A stretch of DNA of 64,000 nt. Source: Streptomyces cucumeris. Its GTDB lineage: Bacteria > Actinomycetota > Actinomycetes > Streptomycetales > Streptomycetaceae. A program made the translations under genes and the position numbers. Where the stretch lies: the NCBI RefSeq assembly GCF_024295805.1, contig NZ_JANCLX010000007.1:1-64000 (forward strand), written 5' to 3'. This document shows, piece after piece, positions 26,915 to 35,647 of the stretch (within the stretch, counting starts at the first letter, position 1; each line of letters begins with the position of its first letter). The notes beneath the pieces were generated by a model. The model was not told where the DNA came from and made no database searches. It worked only from the letters and a program-made list of their open reading frames with translations.

Positions 26915-27931
26915 GTGACCGGCCCCTGTGTGCTGGGTATCGACTCCGGGGGATCCGGCGTACGCGTGGGTGTGGCGCGCGTCGGCCAGTCGTCGGGCGG
27001 CTCCGCGGAGAAGCCGCTGACCTGGTCCTCGCCCACTCCCGCCGCCGTGGGCGAGCGCGGGATCGACGCGGCCGGGCTGCTGGCCCGCGTCCTGCCAGCC
27101 GCCCACGAGCTGGTGCGCGAGGCCGGGGCGGGGCGGGTGGACGCGGTCTGCGTCGGAGCGACGGGTATGGCCTCGCTCGGCGATGATCTGCGCGCCACCC
27201 TGCCGGACGCGCTCACCGACGCGTTCGGGGTACGCCGACTGGCCCTGGCGGCCGACGCGGTGACCGCGTACGCCGGAGCGCTCGGCCAGCGGCCCGGCGC
27301 GGTGGTCGCCGCGGGCACCGGCATGATCGCGCTCGGCGCGCTGCCGGGGGGCCGGGGCGCGCAGGCGCACCCCGGCGGCTGGCGGCGGGCCGACGGCTGG
27401 GGCCATCTACTGGGCGACTGCGGTGGCGGGGCGTGGATCGGCCGCGCGGGCCTGGAGGCGGCGATGCGCGCGTACGACGGCCGCGAGGGCGGATCGCGGC
27501 CGCTGCTGGACCGGGCGGAGGCGCTGTTCGGGCCCGCGGCCCAGCTACCGGGCGTGCTGTATCCCCGTCAGGACCGGCCCGCCGTCCTGGCCTCGTTCGC
27601 CCCCGAGGTGGGCCGGCTGGCCGGGGCGGATCCGGTCGCGCACGGCATCCTGCGGGACGCCGCCCGCCATATCGCGCAGGCGGCGGAGGCGGTCTGCCCC
27701 CGTGTGGCCTCCCCCGAAGTCGCCCTCACCGGCGGCCTTTTCCGCATGGGCGCGCCCCTGCTGGACCCGCTGCGCACGGAGTTGTCGACGCGCCTGCCGG
27801 CGGCCCGGCTGACCGAGGCGCCCGGCGACCCCCTGGACGGCGCGCTGTGCGTGGCGGCGGCCCTGGCGACACACGACCTCCGACTGCCGCGGGACGCGGC
27901 CCTGCTGACGGTCGTGGACACGACCACCTGA
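26915..27931 (+). CDS. BadF/BadG/BcrA/BcrD-type ATPase, N-acetylglucosamine kinase-like
   Basis: A 338-residue ASKHA-fold kinase. The phosphate loop is LGIDSGGSGVRVGVA, the second ATP loop is VVAAGTGMIALG, and GWGHLLGDCGGGAWIGR is typical of eukaryote-like GlcNAc kinases. GTG at 26915 lies 4 bp after the scramblase gene stop, so the two are probably co-transcribed. Sugar substrate is inferred from the family. Confidence 0.8.
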   Translation: MTGPCVLGIDSGGSGVRVGVARVGQSSGGSAEKPLTWSSPTPAAVGERGIDAAGLLARVLPAAHELVREAGAGRVDAVCVGATGMASLGDDLRATLPDALTDAFGVRRLALAADAVTAYAGALGQRPGAVVAAGTGMIALGALPGGRGAQAHPGGWRRADGWGHLLGDCGGGAWIGRAGLEAAMRAYDGREGGSRPLLDRAEALFGPAAQLPGVLYPRQDRPAVLASFAPEVGRLAGADPVAHGILRDAARHIAQAAEAVCPRVASPEVALTGGLFRMGAPLLDPLRTELSTRLPAARLTEAPGDPLDGALCVAAALATHDLRLPRDAALLTVVDTTT

Positions 27932-28312
27932 ACAGGGTCCGCGGCCGGGGGCCCGTGCCCGCGCGGAAGGCGCGACGCCTCGCGCGGACGCAGGGACGGA
28001 CGGCCCCGTCCCCGACACCGCCGGAAGACCAACGGCCGCCCGCGGACCCGCCGTACGCGAACCGGGGGTCGACCGTACCTTCGGGCCCGGACCCGGCATC
28101 CGCTTCGCCCTCCGCAACGGCGCTCCGTGCCCTCGGGCGTCCGACCTGCGGAGACTCAGATCCGCAATTCGGACAGGTTGGTGGTTACGCGAACATCCCC
28201 GACCGCTCAGCGCTCATCAATGAACAGCGCGGCTCGGCAAAAGGGGACAGATAACGCCCTGTCGCACCCCTCCCGAACAGCCGAGCCCATGAAGCGACTA
28301 ACATGCGGCGCC
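27932..28312. other. 381-bp gap between kinase and CbiX-like gene
   Basis: No credible gene in either strand. It contains an interrupted stem TCCGACCTGCGGA / TCCGCAATTCGGA (28140-28152 and 28161-28173, two mismatches in the middle), probably the end of the kinase transcript or a leader, and an AT-richer stretch from 28160 to 28250 that leads to the promoter of the next gene (TAACAT at 28299-28304). I looked for a cobalamin riboswitch because the next gene is CbiX-like and did not find convincing B12-box elements. Confidence 0.5.
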
Positions 28313-29308
28313 ATGAGCTCCCCCACTGGGCCCGCGTCCGGCCTGCCTGTACGAATGCCTCGCCCCCGCCAGCCCGGACGGCACCGCCGACCGGAGCCCG
28401 CCGCCGCACCCCTCGGCGCGCCTCCGCTGGTGCTGGCCGTTCCGGGCACCCCGGAAGCGGCCACGCGGAGCCTGGCCGAGGAGGTCGTGAGCATCGCGCG
28501 CTCCGAGCTGCCCGGCCTCGACGTCCACATCGGTTACGTGGACGGCGACGGCGAGGAGTTCCCGCAGCTCGAGAGCGTGCTGACGCTGGCCGCGCAGGAC
28601 CGCGCCGAGCGCGTCCGGCAGGCGACCGAGGCCGCCAAGGCCGCCGCCGCGGCCACCGCGGAGGCCATCGCCGCCGCCGAGGCCGCGGGCGAGGAGATCC
28701 CGCCGCTGCCGCCCGAGCCCAGCATCCCCACCGACGGCCCCTCCGCCGTGGTGGTCCCGCTGCTCGCGGGCCCGGACAACGCGCTGCTGCGCCGGATACG
28801 CCAGGCCGTCATGAGCAGCGGCTCGGCCGCCGAGCTCACCGATGTCCTCGGCCCGCACCCGCTGCTCGCCGAGGCCCTGCACGTGCGGCTGTCGGAGGCG
28901 GGCCTGGCCCGCGCCGACCGCGCCCGGCTGTTCACGGTCGCGACCGCGGCCGACGGCATCATCCTGGCCACGGTCGGCGGTGAGGAGGCGGCCCAGGCCG
29001 GTGGCATCACCGGCATGCTGCTCTCCGCGCGCCTGGCCGTGCCGGTGATGGCCGCGGCCCTGGACGAGGACGGCGCGGTCCTCCGCGTCGCCGACCAGCT
29101 CCGTTCGGCCGGTTCCGGCCGGCTCGCGCTCGCGCCGTACCTCATCGGCCCGGAGGTCGCCGCCGGGCTGACCGCCGCCGCCGCGGAGGAGGCGGGCTGT
29201 GCCGCGGCCGAGGCGCTCGGCGCCTACCCGGCCGTGGGCAAGCTGGTGCTGGCCAAGTACGCGGCGTCGCTGGGACTCACCCTCCCGGGCAGCTCGGCCA
29301 TGCGCTGA
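28313..29308 (+). CDS. CbiX/SirB-like chelatase family protein
   Basis: A 331-residue protein. The N-terminal half has PPLVLAVPGTPEAATRSLAEEVV and a long Ala/Glu-rich helix that may be an insertion; the C-terminal half has VVVPLLAGPDNALLRRI, LGPHPLLAEALHVRLSEAG, IILATVGGEE and ALAPYLIGPEV, the pattern of double-domain sirohydrochlorin/cobalt chelatases. The first-motif His of CbiX (GHGS-type) is not clear (PGTPE), so catalysis is uncertain. ATG at 28313 lies 8 nt after TAACAT and is probably leaderless. Confidence 0.65.
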   Translation: MSSPTGPASGLPVRMPRPRQPGRHRRPEPAAAPLGAPPLVLAVPGTPEAATRSLAEEVVSIARSELPGLDVHIGYVDGDGEEFPQLESVLTLAAQDRAERVRQATEAAKAAAAATAEAIAAAEAAGEEIPPLPPEPSIPTDGPSAVVVPLLAGPDNALLRRIRQAVMSSGSAAELTDVLGPHPLLAEALHVRLSEAGLARADRARLFTVATAADGIILATVGGEEAAQAGGITGMLLSARLAVPVMAAALDEDGAVLRVADQLRSAGSGRLALAPYLIGPEVAAGLTAAAAEEAGCAAAEALGAYPAVGKLVLAKYAASLGLTLPGSSAMR

Positions 29309-29325
29309 CGCGGCACGAACGCCGC

Positions 29326-29371
<46 letters not shown>

Positions 29372-29394
29372 ACCGCGCGTAGGACCACCCGCAT

Positions 29395-30435
29395 TCAGCC
29401 GAACACCACGCAGGACGCGGCGGGCGCCTGGAGGGACCCGGCCCGGCTCGGCACCCCCGTCGCGGGGTCCACGGTGAACCAGGTGACGTCGCCCGAGCGT
29501 TCATTGGCCGCGTACAGATGGCGCCCCGAAGGGCCGAGCGCCAGGTCCCGGGGCCAACTGCCGCCGCAGGGCGTGGTGGCGACCGGTTCCGGACGGTCAC
29601 CGGAAGGGTCGAGCGCGAAGGTGGTGACGGTGTCGGAGCCACGGGCGGCGGCCCACAGCACGCGGCCGTCCCCCCGGACCACCACCTCGGAGGGGAAGCA
29701 CGCGCCCGCGGTGGCGTCCGGGAGCACCGGCGTCTCGGCGAGCGGTTCCAGCGTGCCGTCCGCCGCGTCCCAGCGGCATGTCGTGATCACCGGCTCCAAC
29801 TCGTTGATCAGGTACGCACGCTCACCGCGCGGATGGAAGGCGAGGTGGCGGGGGCCGCTGCCGGGCCGCAGGGGGACCGCGGTATGCGGCCGGAGGCCGG
29901 GCAGGGCGTAGATCCGTACGGTGTCGGTGCCCAGGTCGACGGTGAGCAGCCAGCGGCCCGAGGGGTCGGGGTGTACGGCGTGCGCATGGGGCCCGCGCTG
30001 CCGTTCGGGGTGCGGTCCGCTGCCCTCGTCCTGGAACACCGCCGTCGGCTCGCCGAGCGCACCGCCGTCCAGCACCGGGAGCGCGCTGACGCTGCCGGAC
30101 ACGTAGTTGGCGGTGAGCAGATGCCCGGCGGCGAGCGCAAGATGGGTGGGCCCCGCGCCGCGTACGGGGACGGGGCCGGCCAGCGGCGCGGGCGGCCGGC
30201 CGGGGTCGGCGACCGTGAGGGCGGCGGCCGCGCCGTCGTCGGTCTCGCTCACCGTGTAGAGGACGTCCCCGCCGGGTGCGAGGGCCAGGTACGAGGGGTT
30301 GGTGACCGCGTCCGTGGTGTGCCGGGGACGCAGCGCCCCCGACTCCGGATCGAGGTCGGCCACGGTGATCCCGGCGCCGCCCTCCGAGGTGAACGATCCG
30401 ATGAAGGCCCGCTGTCCCGTGTCCGTCCCGGCCAT
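29395..30435 (-). CDS. Lactonase family protein (6-phosphogluconolactonase/YbhE-like propeller)
   Basis: A 346-residue seven-bladed beta-propeller of the cycloisomerase-2 lactonase family. Blade signatures are NPSYLALAPGGDVLYTVSE, GPHAHAVHPDPSGRWLLTVDLG, GPRHLAFHPRGERAYLINEL and WPRDLALGPSGRHLYAANE. It would open a sugar lactone in the cytosol. The ATG at 30435 follows AAGGGCGG; the open frame extends to 30483. It lies 147 bp downstream of the FUSC gene on the same strand. Confidence 0.85.
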   Translation of the reverse strand: MAGTDTGQRAFIGSFTSEGGAGITVADLDPESGALRPRHTTDAVTNPSYLALAPGGDVLYTVSETDDGAAAALTVADPGRPPAPLAGPVPVRGAGPTHLALAAGHLLTANYVSGSVSALPVLDGGALGEPTAVFQDEGSGPHPERQRGPHAHAVHPDPSGRWLLTVDLGTDTVRIYALPGLRPHTAVPLRPGSGPRHLAFHPRGERAYLINELEPVITTCRWDAADGTLEPLAETPVLPDATAGACFPSEVVVRGDGRVLWAAARGSDTVTTFALDPSGDRPEPVATTPCGGSWPRDLALGPSGRHLYAANERSGDVTWFTVDPATGVPSRAGSLQAPAASCVVFG

Positions 30436-30582
30436 CCCGCCGCCCTTCCGTCGACTCCGCTGCCGGGCCGACGGTAACAGCAAGGTCTAGACCAAGCGAT
30501 CCCCGCCGGGCCGTGTCCGGACACCCGGGTCCCACGAGCCCCCGGCCGTACGAACCCGTGCAGGCCCCGGCGGGGCGCGGTG

Positions 30583-32100
30583 TCAGGCCCGGACGGGCGC
30601 GGCGGCGTGGCCGCCCAGCGGGGCCGCGAGCGTGGCCAGTGAGCGCTCCAGGTCGTGCAGCTGGGCCAGGGCCCGGTCCCTATGCGGATGCGGAGCCGGG
30701 TGGGCCGCGGGCGCGGCGGATTCGGCGGCCGCGGCGGCATCGGCGCCGGGGGTCATCAGCCGTCCCACCGCGGTCTCCACCCGGCGGCAGGCGGTGATCA
30801 GCCGCGCGTCATGACGGGCGTCCGGGTCGGCGGCCAGCTCGGCGAGACCGCGCACCTGCCGGGCGCAGTCATCGAGCCCCACCATGATCTGACGGGCGCG
30901 GGCCCGGCGGGCGCGCAGCGGGCTGAGCGGGTGCAGCAGCGGCGCGACCGACATCCGCAGCCGTACCAGCGCCGACTCCAGCTCGGCCACATGCGGCGCG
31001 GGATCGGCCGCCGGGTCCCCGGCGAGCCGTCGCGCGGACGCGGCGGCGCACTGCCGTACGCATTCCAGCGCGCCGCGCACCCAGGCGTCGCTGGCGGCGT
31101 GCGTGGTGACCGGGAGGACCACGGCGACGGCCAGCGCCGCGCCGATCGCACCGACGGCGGTCTGCTCCAGCCGCAGCGTGAGCAGCCCGGGATGGAGCAC
31201 ACCGAGCAGCCCGTAGAGCAGTCCGGCCATGAGGGTCACGAACACCATCATCCAGCTGTAGGACAGCGCCGCGGTGTAGAAGATGCCGAAGACGCAGACG
31301 GCGACGAGGGCGGCGGTGGGAGCGGGCGCGCCGTGCAGAGGAACGGCCACCACCAGCCCGGCCGCGATCCCGCAGCCGGTGCCGAGCACCCGGCGGAAGC
31401 CGCGGACGAGCGTCTCCCCGCGCGAGGCGGTGTTCACGAAGATCCACCACGCGGTGCCGACGGCCCAGTACCAGCGCTCACCGGAGACTGCCTGACCGAC
31501 GGCGAGGGCGAAGGCGCAGGCCACGACCGCCTGGAACGCCTGCCGGGTGGCGGGCCTGGCCAGCCCGCGGCCGCCCGGCGGCGCGGGGGCCGCGGGCGGT
31601 GGGTCACGCCGCTCCAGCGGCCAGCCGACGAAGCGTACGAGCGCCGCCGCGAGCACACCGGTCAGCACCGCCACGGTCAGCAGCGGCAGTTCCGCGGGCA
31701 GCGCGTGCAGGAACTGCGCCGCGAAGAACATCATGAACGCGAAGATCCCCAGGGCGTTGCCCCTGGCCGCCCAGCGCCGGGCGGCCACCCCGCAGAAGAC
31801 GACGGCGAGGAAGGCGGCGTCCCGCAGCGCGGGCGCGCCGTGCAGGGCGGCCGCCAGGGCGAGCACCGGCAGCCCCACGAGCGGGAGGACGGCGGTGGTG
31901 ACGGCCTGCCGCCGGACCGTCGGATCGACCACGGTGAAGAGCGCGAGCAGCGCGGCGAGCCCGGACGCGATCACGGCGGGCAGCGGAAGCCCGGCCACCG
32001 TGGTGACCGCGACGGCCAGCCCGACGCCGAGGACGGCCCGTGCCGAGACGCGAAGCCGCAGGCGCCCCGGATCCGGCGCCATGAACATCCTCTTCAGCAC
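30583..32100 (-). CDS. FUSC family membrane protein (aromatic-acid exporter-like)
   Basis: A 505-residue protein with two clusters of membrane helices, residues about 20-150 and 190-330, followed by a soluble helical tail. The second cluster contains the FUSC-type core (QAVSGERWYWAVGTAWWIFVNTASRGETLVRGFRR). The family includes fusaric acid resistance and AaeB-like exporters. Start is uncertain: GTG at 32100 has AAGGAG at 11 nt; ATG at 32082 is an alternative. Confidence 0.75.
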   Translation of the reverse strand: MLKRMFMAPDPGRLRLRVSARAVLGVGLAVAVTTVAGLPLPAVIASGLAALLALFTVVDPTVRRQAVTTAVLPLVGLPVLALAAALHGAPALRDAAFLAVVFCGVAARRWAARGNALGIFAFMMFFAAQFLHALPAELPLLTVAVLTGVLAAALVRFVGWPLERRDPPPAAPAPPGGRGLARPATRQAFQAVVACAFALAVGQAVSGERWYWAVGTAWWIFVNTASRGETLVRGFRRVLGTGCGIAAGLVVAVPLHGAPAPTAALVAVCVFGIFYTAALSYSWMMVFVTLMAGLLYGLLGVLHPGLLTLRLEQTAVGAIGAALAVAVVLPVTTHAASDAWVRGALECVRQCAAASARRLAGDPAADPAPHVAELESALVRLRMSVAPLLHPLSPLRARRARARQIMVGLDDCARQVRGLAELAADPDARHDARLITACRRVETAVGRLMTPGADAAAAAESAAPAAHPAPHPHRDRALAQLHDLERSLATLAAPLGGHAAAPVRA

Positions 32101-32447
32101 TGCGTCCCGTTCTCCTTGTCCTCGCACGCGAAAGGCGTGCCCCCGTGGGAAAACCGCATGAAAAAGGCGCCGCGGGGGTCCGCAGCGCCATCGACACCCC
32201 CATCACAGCACCCGGAGGGCCCGTGGCTCAACAGAGCCCCGGTCCGCTGGGCCATTGGCCCAGTCCCGGCCCGCTCGGGACGGCCGGGAGCGAGCCATTG
32301 GACTACGTCTCTCCTACGTCATTCAGCTATGCCCTTTTAGGTGTTTTCGGCCAGCACACATACGCCTGCCACCTGACCATAATGACCGCTTTGCCGCATG
32401 GATGTTCGACTAGCATCCGAAGGTCATCGCCATGACGAACGGGGGAA
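32101..32447. other. Divergent intergenic region, partly low G+C
   Basis: This 347-bp region separates the FUSC gene from the WXG100-like cassette. The first part is GC-rich and includes an inverted repeat CTGGGCC-ATT-GGCCCAG (32247-32263). From about 32300 to 32450 base composition drops sharply for this genome, with TAGCAT near 32411 as a candidate -10 for the cassette. No gene is seen inside. Confidence 0.5.
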
Positions 32448-33005
32448 ATGATGGGTGATAATGATCTTCCACAGCCGAAAGACAGTGAACTCCCCTTACC
32501 TCCGGGCAAACCGCTGTCCGACGGACTGGTCGCCCCGCCGCCGCTGAAGGCGCCGCTGGGCGATCCGAACATCTACGACCCCGCCGCACCGGCCCCGCAG
32601 CGGCCGCTGGGGCCGGGCGTCCAGGGCCCCGTACCGCAGCACCTCGCGATCGCGCCCGGGGTGCTGCGCGGCGCGGCGGGCAAGGCGGACGACGTCTACG
32701 ACACCCTTCACAAGCAGGCGGCCTCCCTGGAGGCGCCGACGTCCAAGGCGGCCAAGGGCGTCGAGGGGCTCGCGGTGCAAGGCGCGCTGACCCGTTCCCA
32801 TAAGCACTGGGAGAAGCAGGCGGGCACGGTGACCGCGTGGCTCGCGTATATCTCGGAGAGCCTGCGGCTCGCCGCCAACACCCATGTGCAGCAGGACCAG
32901 GGCACCGGGAGCACCTTCGGCCAGGACAAGAAGAGCCCGTTCCTCCTGGACCGGACCGCCCCGCCGCTGGATCCGTCGGCCTCGTCGATATGGAGATACC
33001 GGTGA
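32448..33005 (+). CDS. WXG100-like helical protein, first gene of a two-gene cassette; contains TTA
   Basis: A 185-residue protein. Residues 1-70 are Pro-rich and probably unstructured; 70-150 are helical (LRGAAGKADDVYDTLHKQAASLEA..., HWEKQAGTVTAWLAYISESLRLAA), in the style of type VII (ESX) secretion substrates. Codon 17 is TTA (32496-32498), a rare codon that in Streptomyces needs the bldA tRNA, so expression may be tied to development. The GGGGGAA RBS is very close to the first ATG, so the second ATG at 32451 may be used. Stop overlaps the next gene's GTG (GTGA). Confidence 0.55.
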   Translation: MMGDNDLPQPKDSELPLPPGKPLSDGLVAPPPLKAPLGDPNIYDPAAPAPQRPLGPGVQGPVPQHLAIAPGVLRGAAGKADDVYDTLHKQAASLEAPTSKAAKGVEGLAVQGALTRSHKHWEKQAGTVTAWLAYISESLRLAANTHVQQDQGTGSTFGQDKKSPFLLDRTAPPLDPSASSIWRYR

Positions 33006-34144
33006 CCGCCCCCGTCTCCTACTACGAGGCGCTCAAGACGGCCGACTTCGGGGCGCTGGAGACCCTGGCGCAGGCGTGGAAGGCCGTCCACGACAAGGTC
33101 AGGAACCTTGACGACAAGGTCCGTGACGAGGTGCTCAAACCCCTGAAGGACAAGGGGTACTGGGAGGGTATGGCCGCCCCCTACGCCTGGGCGCAGATCG
33201 ATGACATCCAGCGCCAGGTCACCGCCGCCGCCAAGGTCGTGGACGCGGTGCGCCGTTCGCTGGAGGACGGGGCGGGTGAGCTGAAGGCCGCCCAGACGCG
33301 GCTGCGGGAGCTGGTGGCCGGGCTCGGGAAGGACCTGTTCGTCGACGCCAGGGGCGAGGTGCACTCGGTCGACGAGTGCAACGTGGACGCCGAGGTCAGC
33401 AAGAAGGCGAAGAAGACGGCCGAAGGCCCCCAGAAGGAACTCGACATGATCCTCCGGGACGCCTATGTGACCGACCAGAACCTGGCGGTCACCCTGATGG
33501 ACAACATCGGCGCCGACCTGTGGTTCAACGGCGGGAAGGTCCGCACCGACATCAACCACACCAGCGGGATCAGCACCGACCGCTTCGACCAGATCGGCCG
33601 TGAGCTCAAAGGCCTTGACCCGGACCCGCGGAAGAACCACCTCACCCCGCGCACCCTGCTGACCAACTGGGTGGCCGGGACGGGTGATGACATGTACCAG
33701 TTCTCCCAGCACGATCCGTTCGTCGAGCAGCTCCGCAAGAGCGAGAGCATGGACAAGATCCGTGGCGACACCCTGGAGCAGTGGAAGAACGGCCAGGCGG
33801 AGGGGCGGCTGCACCACCGGATCTCCGGCCAGTCGTTCATGGGCCAGGTGGGCACCTACGCCAAGGACATGACGGGGCTTTCCGGGCTCGACAACCTGTG
33901 GGGCGGGGACACCAACGAGGCGCAGTCCCTGCTCGGTTCCTATGACATCGACTATGAGGTCAAGGGCACCGACCCCGACGGCAAACTGGTGGTGCAGTAC
34001 TCCGTGAAGAATGACACCGACATGGAGTCGTTCATCCCCGGCTACCAGAAGGCGCAGCAGAAGCTGAACCACGACAGCGGGCCGGCCGCGGACATCAAGG
34101 AACGCATGGTGTGGACCGAGCGCATCGATCCGGCCGACCGCTGA
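33002..34144 (+). CDS. WXG-type N-terminus with unknown C-terminal domain, possible type VII effector
   Basis: A 380-residue soluble protein. Residues 1-110 are long helices with a WEG motif (DKGYWEGMAAPYAW) as in LXG/WXG proteins; residues 110-230 continue helical and Lys-rich; the C-terminal part (VAGTGDDMYQFSQHDP, LLGSYDIDYEVKGTDPDGKLVVQYSVKNDTDMESFIPG) looks beta-rich and resembles domains I remember at the ends of actinobacterial effectors. No catalytic motif is recognised. No immunity gene follows: the next gene, uppP, is on the other strand. GTGA overlap couples it to the preceding gene. Confidence 0.55.
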   Translation: MTAPVSYYEALKTADFGALETLAQAWKAVHDKVRNLDDKVRDEVLKPLKDKGYWEGMAAPYAWAQIDDIQRQVTAAAKVVDAVRRSLEDGAGELKAAQTRLRELVAGLGKDLFVDARGEVHSVDECNVDAEVSKKAKKTAEGPQKELDMILRDAYVTDQNLAVTLMDNIGADLWFNGGKVRTDINHTSGISTDRFDQIGRELKGLDPDPRKNHLTPRTLLTNWVAGTGDDMYQFSQHDPFVEQLRKSESMDKIRGDTLEQWKNGQAEGRLHHRISGQSFMGQVGTYAKDMTGLSGLDNLWGGDTNEAQSLLGSYDIDYEVKGTDPDGKLVVQYSVKNDTDMESFIPGYQKAQQKLNHDSGPAADIKERMVWTERIDPADR

Positions 34145-34180
34145 CCGGTTCCGCCCCTCGGCCCGCCGCCGGGCGGCGGC

Positions 34181-35020
34181 TCAGGCATGCAGTACGCCGC
34201 CGCCCAGCAGCCCGAACAGCAGCAGCCCCACCGCGATCCGGTAGACCACGAAGGCGTTGAAGGAGTGCTGCGCCACGTACCGCAGCAGCCAGGCGATGGA
34301 GGCGTAGGCCACCGCGAAGGACACGGCCGTGCCGACCGCCAGCGGGGCCACCGCCACCCCCGCGCCCACCGCGTCCTTCAGCTCGTACAGACCCGCGCCG
34401 GTCAGCGCCGGGATACCGAGGAAGAACGACAGCCGGGTGGCCGCCACCCGGTCCAGGTCCAGCAGCAGCGCGGTGGACATGGTCGCGCCGGAGCGGGAGA
34501 AGCCGGGGAAGAGCAGCGCGAGGATCTGTGCACAGCCGACGAGCATGGTGTCCCGGAAACCGGCGTCGTCCTCACCGCGCTTATGACGCCCCCGCCGGTC
34601 CGCGGCCCACATCACCGCGCTGCCCCCGATCAGTGATCCGGCCACCACCCACAGCGAGGCGAGCGGCCCCTCGATCAGCGGCTTGGCCGCCAGTCCGACG
34701 GCCACGATGGGGAGGGTGGCGAAGATGACCCACCAGCCGAACCGGTAGTCGTGGCGGTAGCGCTCCTCGGGGCGGACCAGACCACGGGCCCAGGCCCGGG
34801 TGATGCGCGCGATGTCCCCGGAGAAGTAGACCAGGGCCGCCGCGATGGCGCCCACCTGGATCACCGCGGTGAAGGCGACGACGGACCGGTGGTCCACCGG
34901 GATGCCCATCAGCCCCTCGGTGATCTTCAGATGTCCGGTGGAGGAGACCGGGAGGAATTCGGTCACCCCTTCCACCACACCGAGAACCGTCGCCTGTCCG
35001 ATGCTGATCGCGCCGCTCAC
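34181..35020 (-). CDS. uppP: Undecaprenyl-diphosphate phosphatase
   Basis: A 279-residue membrane phosphatase that recycles the cell-wall lipid carrier and gives bacitracin resistance. Signatures are EGVTEFLPVSSTGHL and PGFSRSGATMS, each near a re-entrant loop. GTG at 35020 is 7 nt after GATACT on the minus strand, so a leaderless message is likely; the open frame to 35092 is not needed. Divergent from the Lrp gene. Confidence 0.92.
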   Translation of the reverse strand: MSGAISIGQATVLGVVEGVTEFLPVSSTGHLKITEGLMGIPVDHRSVVAFTAVIQVGAIAAALVYFSGDIARITRAWARGLVRPEERYRHDYRFGWWVIFATLPIVAVGLAAKPLIEGPLASLWVVAGSLIGGSAVMWAADRRGRHKRGEDDAGFRDTMLVGCAQILALLFPGFSRSGATMSTALLLDLDRVAATRLSFFLGIPALTGAGLYELKDAVGAGVAVAPLAVGTAVSFAVAYASIAWLLRYVAQHSFNAFVVYRIAVGLLLFGLLGGGVLHA

Positions 35021-35109
35021 AGCCGTGAGTATCGTTGAACGACGGGGCCGCACCGCAGACCGACACCAGCGCCCCCGGGTACCACACAGCACGAAGGAGC
35101 CGGCGGCCG

Positions 35110-35622
35110 ATGGCGACAGCGGTGGACGCGCTCGACGCGAAGATCCTGCGACTGCTGCTGGAGCAGCCGCGCACCAGCATCCGGGAGTACGCGCGGACGC
35201 TCGGCGTCGCCCGGGGCACGGTGCAGGCGCGGCTGGACCGGCTGGAGCGGGACGGGGTCATCACGGCCTACGGCCCGTCGCTGTCCCCCGCCGCGCTCGG
35301 CCACCCCGTCCTGGCGTTCGTCCACATCGAGGTCACCCAGGGCCATCTGGACGAGGTGGGAGACGCGGTGGCCGCGCTGCCGGAGATCATCGAGGCGTTC
35401 TCCATCACCGGCGGCGGCGATCTGATCACCCGGGTGGTGGCGCGGGACAACGCGCATCTGGAGGACGTCGTCCAGACGCTGATCCGGACGCCCGGTGTGG
35501 TGCGGACACGCACCGAGATGGCCCTCCGCGAGCGGGTGCGCTACCGGATGCTGCCGCTGGTGGAGGCGGTGGGCCGGGCCGCCCCGACGGCCCGCGCCCA
35601 GGAGCCGCGGACCCGGCCCTGA
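35110..35622 (+). CDS. Lrp/AsnC family transcriptional regulator
   Basis: A 170-residue regulator: N-terminal HTH (LDAKILRLLLEQPRTSIREYARTLGVARGTVQARLDRLERDGVI, residues 8-52) and a C-terminal RAM domain with GGGDLITRVVARDNAHLEDV. AAGGAG precedes the ATG at 35110. These proteins form octamers and respond to amino acids. Target unknown; it lies 25 bp upstream of a HAD phosphatase. Confidence 0.88.
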   Translation: MATAVDALDAKILRLLLEQPRTSIREYARTLGVARGTVQARLDRLERDGVITAYGPSLSPAALGHPVLAFVHIEVTQGHLDEVGDAVAALPEIIEAFSITGGGDLITRVVARDNAHLEDVVQTLIRTPGVVRTRTEMALRERVRYRMLPLVEAVGRAAPTARAQEPRTRP

Positions 35623-35647
35623 CCACCGCCTTGGCATGCTGGTGGCC

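Noticed and set aside
27932..28312. Cobalamin riboswitch upstream of the CbiX-like gene
   Set aside because: No convincing B12-box or expected stem set; the promoter position just before the start codon also argues against a long leader.
30655..32340. 561-residue plus-strand frame opposite the FUSC gene
   Set aside because: Low-complexity Arg/Gly/His translation, opposite a protein with a clear membrane-helix pattern.
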